Source of the DNA: Verrucomicrobiales bacterium
GTDB taxonomy: Bacteria > Verrucomicrobiota > Verrucomicrobiia > Verrucomicrobiales > DEV007
NCBI GenBank assembly: GCA_029210205.1
Contig: JARGOD010000041.1
Coordinates: 1-35,400 of the forward strand
DNA length: 35,400 nucleotides
Reading direction: 5' to 3'
The position numbers and the translations under genes are program-made. Below are positions 33,188 to 35,400 of this stretch, one piece after another (the stretch's first letter is position 1; the number at the start of each line of letters is the position of its first letter). The notes under the pieces are model-generated. The model did not search any database. It saw only the letters and a program-made list of their open reading frames with translations, and had not been told where the DNA came from.

Positions 33188-34184
33188 GCACTTGAGGAGT
33201 GCCTTTGATTTCCTGAACTTCCGGGACAGGGACCTTTTCAACAGGGGGGCCGATCTCTACTTTGACCATGACCGCAGATCGACCGTTGTAGGGATCAGGC
33301 GCTCCAAAGAAGCGATTATTGAACTCCTCGCTCGCGCCGGTGAATCCATAGGCACGTCCGACTTGCTTGTTGTTCACAGTAAGGGTCGTTTTGAATTGCC
33401 TCAGGTCAATTTCCACGGGGTCGTAGCGAGATTCTCCGCTCGTGTTTTCTTCCCCAATTCTTAGCCTCGGAATCATATCCAGTTTTACTTTTCCCAGTTC
33501 AACGCGTGGTCGAATCACTACAGCAGTTGAAATGCGAGTTGTTAAATTGATCGGTATTGGAATCGCCTCCGCATTGATAAAAGGACTGAAGAACACTGGA
33601 TTTCCGACCGCTCCGCTAACGGGAACGACTCCAATTCCACCCGAAGGAAAAATCGCCGCACCATAATCGATGCGACTATCAAGCGAGCTGTTTTTGACAG
33701 TCACCGAACCGTCAGAGTTGATCGTTTGGGTCGTGTCGCTGATAAATCCAAAGAAATGTGTTTCAAATCTCGTGGGAACCGCGGGAACAAAGGTGAATCC
33801 TCCGTATGGCTCGACGATAATCATGGCCGGAGCAAATCCCGTCGGCAGAGGAACTTCCTGGCCAACGATGATCTGAGTCCGCTTTGAAGGAAGACCATGC
33901 ACAAAGCGAAAACCGAGCGCTATCGATGGATTGGCAAAATCTGCCGACGCCAGCGCAGCCTCAGCACCTGCAATCCCCGCAGGAGTATCAATGACAAGGA
34001 CAGTCCCATTGTGTGGCAGAAGAACAAATTTTCCGACCGGACTGAGAGCCTCTTTAAGTATTGGACGAACCTCTTCCAGATCTGAAAAGGCAACATCGAT
34101 TTCTTTTTTGATCGTCTCCTGAGCAGGCAACCAAACAGAAACAGCACCTATGATCCCTGTCAGCACTGCGATCCTCACCTTCAT
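33159..34184 (-). CDS. Exported secretin-related protein
   Basis: This 341-residue protein has a signal peptide (MKVRIAVLTGIIGAVSVWLPA). Residues about 25-85 (IDVAFSDLEEVRPILKEAL, LPHNGTVLVIDTPAGIAGAEAAL) resemble the N-type domain of secretins. Residues about 95-260, with IIVGQEVPL, alternating beta strands and VVIRPRVELGKVKLDMIPRLRI, resemble part of the secretin channel domain. The tail is Pro- and Glu-rich (GPPVEKVPVPEV...TPPSSPEE). It is shorter than a full secretin and no type II secretion or pilus genes are near. It may be an assembly or orphan outer-membrane protein. Confidence 0.65.
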   Translation of the reverse strand: MKVRIAVLTGIIGAVSVWLPAQETIKKEIDVAFSDLEEVRPILKEALSPVGKFVLLPHNGTVLVIDTPAGIAGAEAALASADFANPSIALGFRFVHGLPSKRTQIIVGQEVPLPTGFAPAMIIVEPYGGFTFVPAVPTRFETHFFGFISDTTQTINSDGSVTVKNSSLDSRIDYGAAIFPSGGIGVVPVSGAVGNPVFFSPFINAEAIPIPINLTTRISTAVVIRPRVELGKVKLDMIPRLRIGEENTSGESRYDPVEIDLRQFKTTLTVNNKQVGRAYGFTGASEEFNNRFFGAPDPYNGRSAVMVKVEIGPPVEKVPVPEVQEIKGTPQVLTPPSSPEE

Positions 34185-34228
34185 CCTTAGAGCCTAACAG
34201 GAATGGTGCGAAACGAAGACACAAAAAA

Positions 34229-34254
34229 GGCACCCCTTTTCCGGGGTGCCTTTT
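34229..34254 (-). terminator. Strong bidirectional rho-independent terminator
   Basis: GGCACCCC (34229-34236) pairs perfectly with GGGGTGCC (34243-34250) around TTTTCC. On the plus strand TTTT follows; on the minus strand a six-T run follows (complement of 34223-34228). It sits 29 bp after the MFS gene stop on the minus strand. Confidence 0.93.
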
Positions 34255-34282
34255 GCGTGAAATTAATGAATCGTCAAAGCGA

Positions 34283-35400
34283 CTAGACCTCGTCGATACG
34301 GAGAGGACGGTAGCCTCCCTTAGCTTTGAAGTAGAAGAAAAGCAGCAGGAAGATCACTGCCATAATCGCAGGGATGAATGCATCAGCGCGGAGAGTCTTG
34401 CGATCTCCTTCGATGCTGGCCGCAGCTGCCATCGCTTCTGCCTCAGTCAACTCCTTGCCTCCATCGAGCTTCTCCTTGATCGCTCCCATTTTCTTTCCAT
34501 CAAGAGCACCGCTCTCGAAGACGAAAAACTTGCTACTGACGTCGTTGCCGTCAGAATCGACAGCCTTGTAGTCAGCATAAACGGCAGGATCCGCCGCTTT
34601 AAGCGCTTCGGTCGAAAAGTGGTCTTTTGCAAAACCAAGACCAACCGATCCGATGAGACCAGCAGACATCATCCCGATTCCGCCCATGAGAGACATCGCA
34701 ACAGCTCCTGACTTCGGAAAACGGTCACCAACAACAGCGAGCATCGTCGGCCAGAAGAAGGTCTTTCCGATCGCGTAGACCGCGAGTGCGACAAAAGCGA
34801 GGCCGAAGCTTGTGATGTTACTCGCGAGATTCAAACCGATGACGGCGAATATCGAGCAGACGAACAACAAGCCAATCGGAGAAAGGCCAAGCTTGTTCTC
34901 AATGAAGTCAGCACAGAAGCGCAGACCGAACATGATCAGAGAAGTGAAGACGAAGAGGATCTTACCCTGCTCAACGGTGAGGATGTTACCAGTGATGTTC
35001 TGGATCCATCCATCGGTTCCCAACTCAACCGCTCCAATGAGAGCGTGGGTGATGAAGAGAACGAGCATCAGGAAAGCTCCGATCGAAAACTTGGTGAGAT
35101 AGGCAATTCCAGCGATTGACGCAATACAGACAGCCCAGCCGATCCAGGTCGGGAAGCTTGGGGTGAAGACACCACCGGCGAAATTCACGAACATACCAAC
35201 GAGAAGGCAGACAACGAGGCCGCCGAGAATACCGACGTCCTTGAGCATCTCTCCGAAGCTGAGGCCCTTTTCGGAAGCTTCCGACTTAGGGAACTTCTGC
35301 CCCATGAACATGATGCCATAGATGACGGTCGGCACGAGGAAGAGTGCGAGCTGGATTTTCCAGTCGAGTCCACCCATGGTCCATCCGATCAATCCACCGA
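34283..35400 (-). CDS. MFS transporter (partial, cut at window end)
   Basis: This is the C-terminal part (about 372 residues) of a major-facilitator transporter. The frame continues to the window edge with no start. It has at least nine hydrophobic segments, with motifs such as IGKTFFWPTMLAVVGDRFPKSGAVAMSLMGGIGMMSAG typical of sugar or nucleoside symporters. Between the last two membrane segments is a charged extramembrane stretch of about 85 residues (from KDHFSTEAL to RKTLRADAF). The protein ends RPLRIDEV. The substrate cannot be assigned. A strong terminator follows it. Confidence 0.85.
   Translation of the reverse strand, partial: GGLIGWTMGGLDWKIQLALFLVPTVIYGIMFMGQKFPKSEASEKGLSFGEMLKDVGILGGLVVCLLVGMFVNFAGGVFTPSFPTWIGWAVCIASIAGIAYLTKFSIGAFLMLVLFITHALIGAVELGTDGWIQNITGNILTVEQGKILFVFTSLIMFGLRFCADFIENKLGLSPIGLLFVCSIFAVIGLNLASNITSFGLAFVALAVYAIGKTFFWPTMLAVVGDRFPKSGAVAMSLMGGIGMMSAGLIGSVGLGFAKDHFSTEALKAADPAVYADYKAVDSDGNDVSSKFFVFESGALDGKKMGAIKEKLDGGKELTEAEAMAAAASIEGDRKTLRADAFIPAIMAVIFLLLFFYFKAKGGYRPLRIDEV

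Noticed and set aside
1-35400. CRISPR array, insertion sequence, prophage or rRNA genes
   Set aside because: No regularly spaced repeats, transposase, integrase, phage structural genes or rRNA sequence were seen.

Overview
The window is about 55-58% GC and gene-dense, with housekeeping and accessory genes on both strands. It most likely comes from a member of the Verrucomicrobiota, possibly a pigmented aquatic one. The pointers are a DUF1552 plus DUF1587/1595/1592/1588/1585 cytochrome-like gene pair, a large PVC-type dehydrogenase with a C-terminal CxxCH heme domain, Tat-exported hydrolases, and a MerR/ECF/CrtI pigment cluster. Planctomycetota is the main alternative. Placement is by gene content only.

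Layout. (1) 1-1923: an exported thioredoxin-like protein whose reading frame is broken by one in-frame TGA at codon 77, followed by a bSECIS-like hairpin (candidate selenoprotein), then an exported PRX-like peroxiredoxin. (2) 1934-2761: a FitAB/VapBC-type toxin-antitoxin pair with a palindromic operator over its start codon, next to a convergent tRNA-Arg(CCG). (3) 2876-5090: proB-proA (proline synthesis) and a REP-like palindrome. (4) 5161-8957: the DUF1552/DUF1592 pair. (5) 9075-13014: PEP carboxylase convergent with a chromate-family transporter. (6) 13340-17155: a DsbD/ScsB-like thiol-disulfide membrane protein convergent with a GDPD/amidohydrolase operon. (7) 17203-21208: PVC dehydrogenase-cytochrome, AEC transporter, GlsB-like membrane protein. 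(8) 21269-28285, minus strand: lepA, lepB, phytoene/squalene synthase, GcvH-like protein, then G3E GTPase and a polar amino-acid ABC permease and ATPase. (9) 28393-31764: MerR regulator divergent from an ECF sigma factor and crtI-type desaturase. (10) 31778-35400: TrmJ-like methyltransferase divergent from a zinc-ribbon/DCC-thiol pair, a secretin-like exported protein, a strong terminator, and an MFS transporter cut by the window edge.

Themes. Extracytoplasmic thiol/selenol redox chemistry recurs (Trx-like Sec candidate, PRX-like protein, DsbD-like protein, DCC protein), as do c-type cytochromes for exported oxidation. The carotenoid/terpenoid genes are split: the head-to-head synthase sits in the lepA-lepB run, and the desaturase sits behind a sigma factor divergent from a MerR regulator, resembling the LitR/LitS and Car light-response arrangements. 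The most notable single item is the candidate selenocysteine codon at 289-291.
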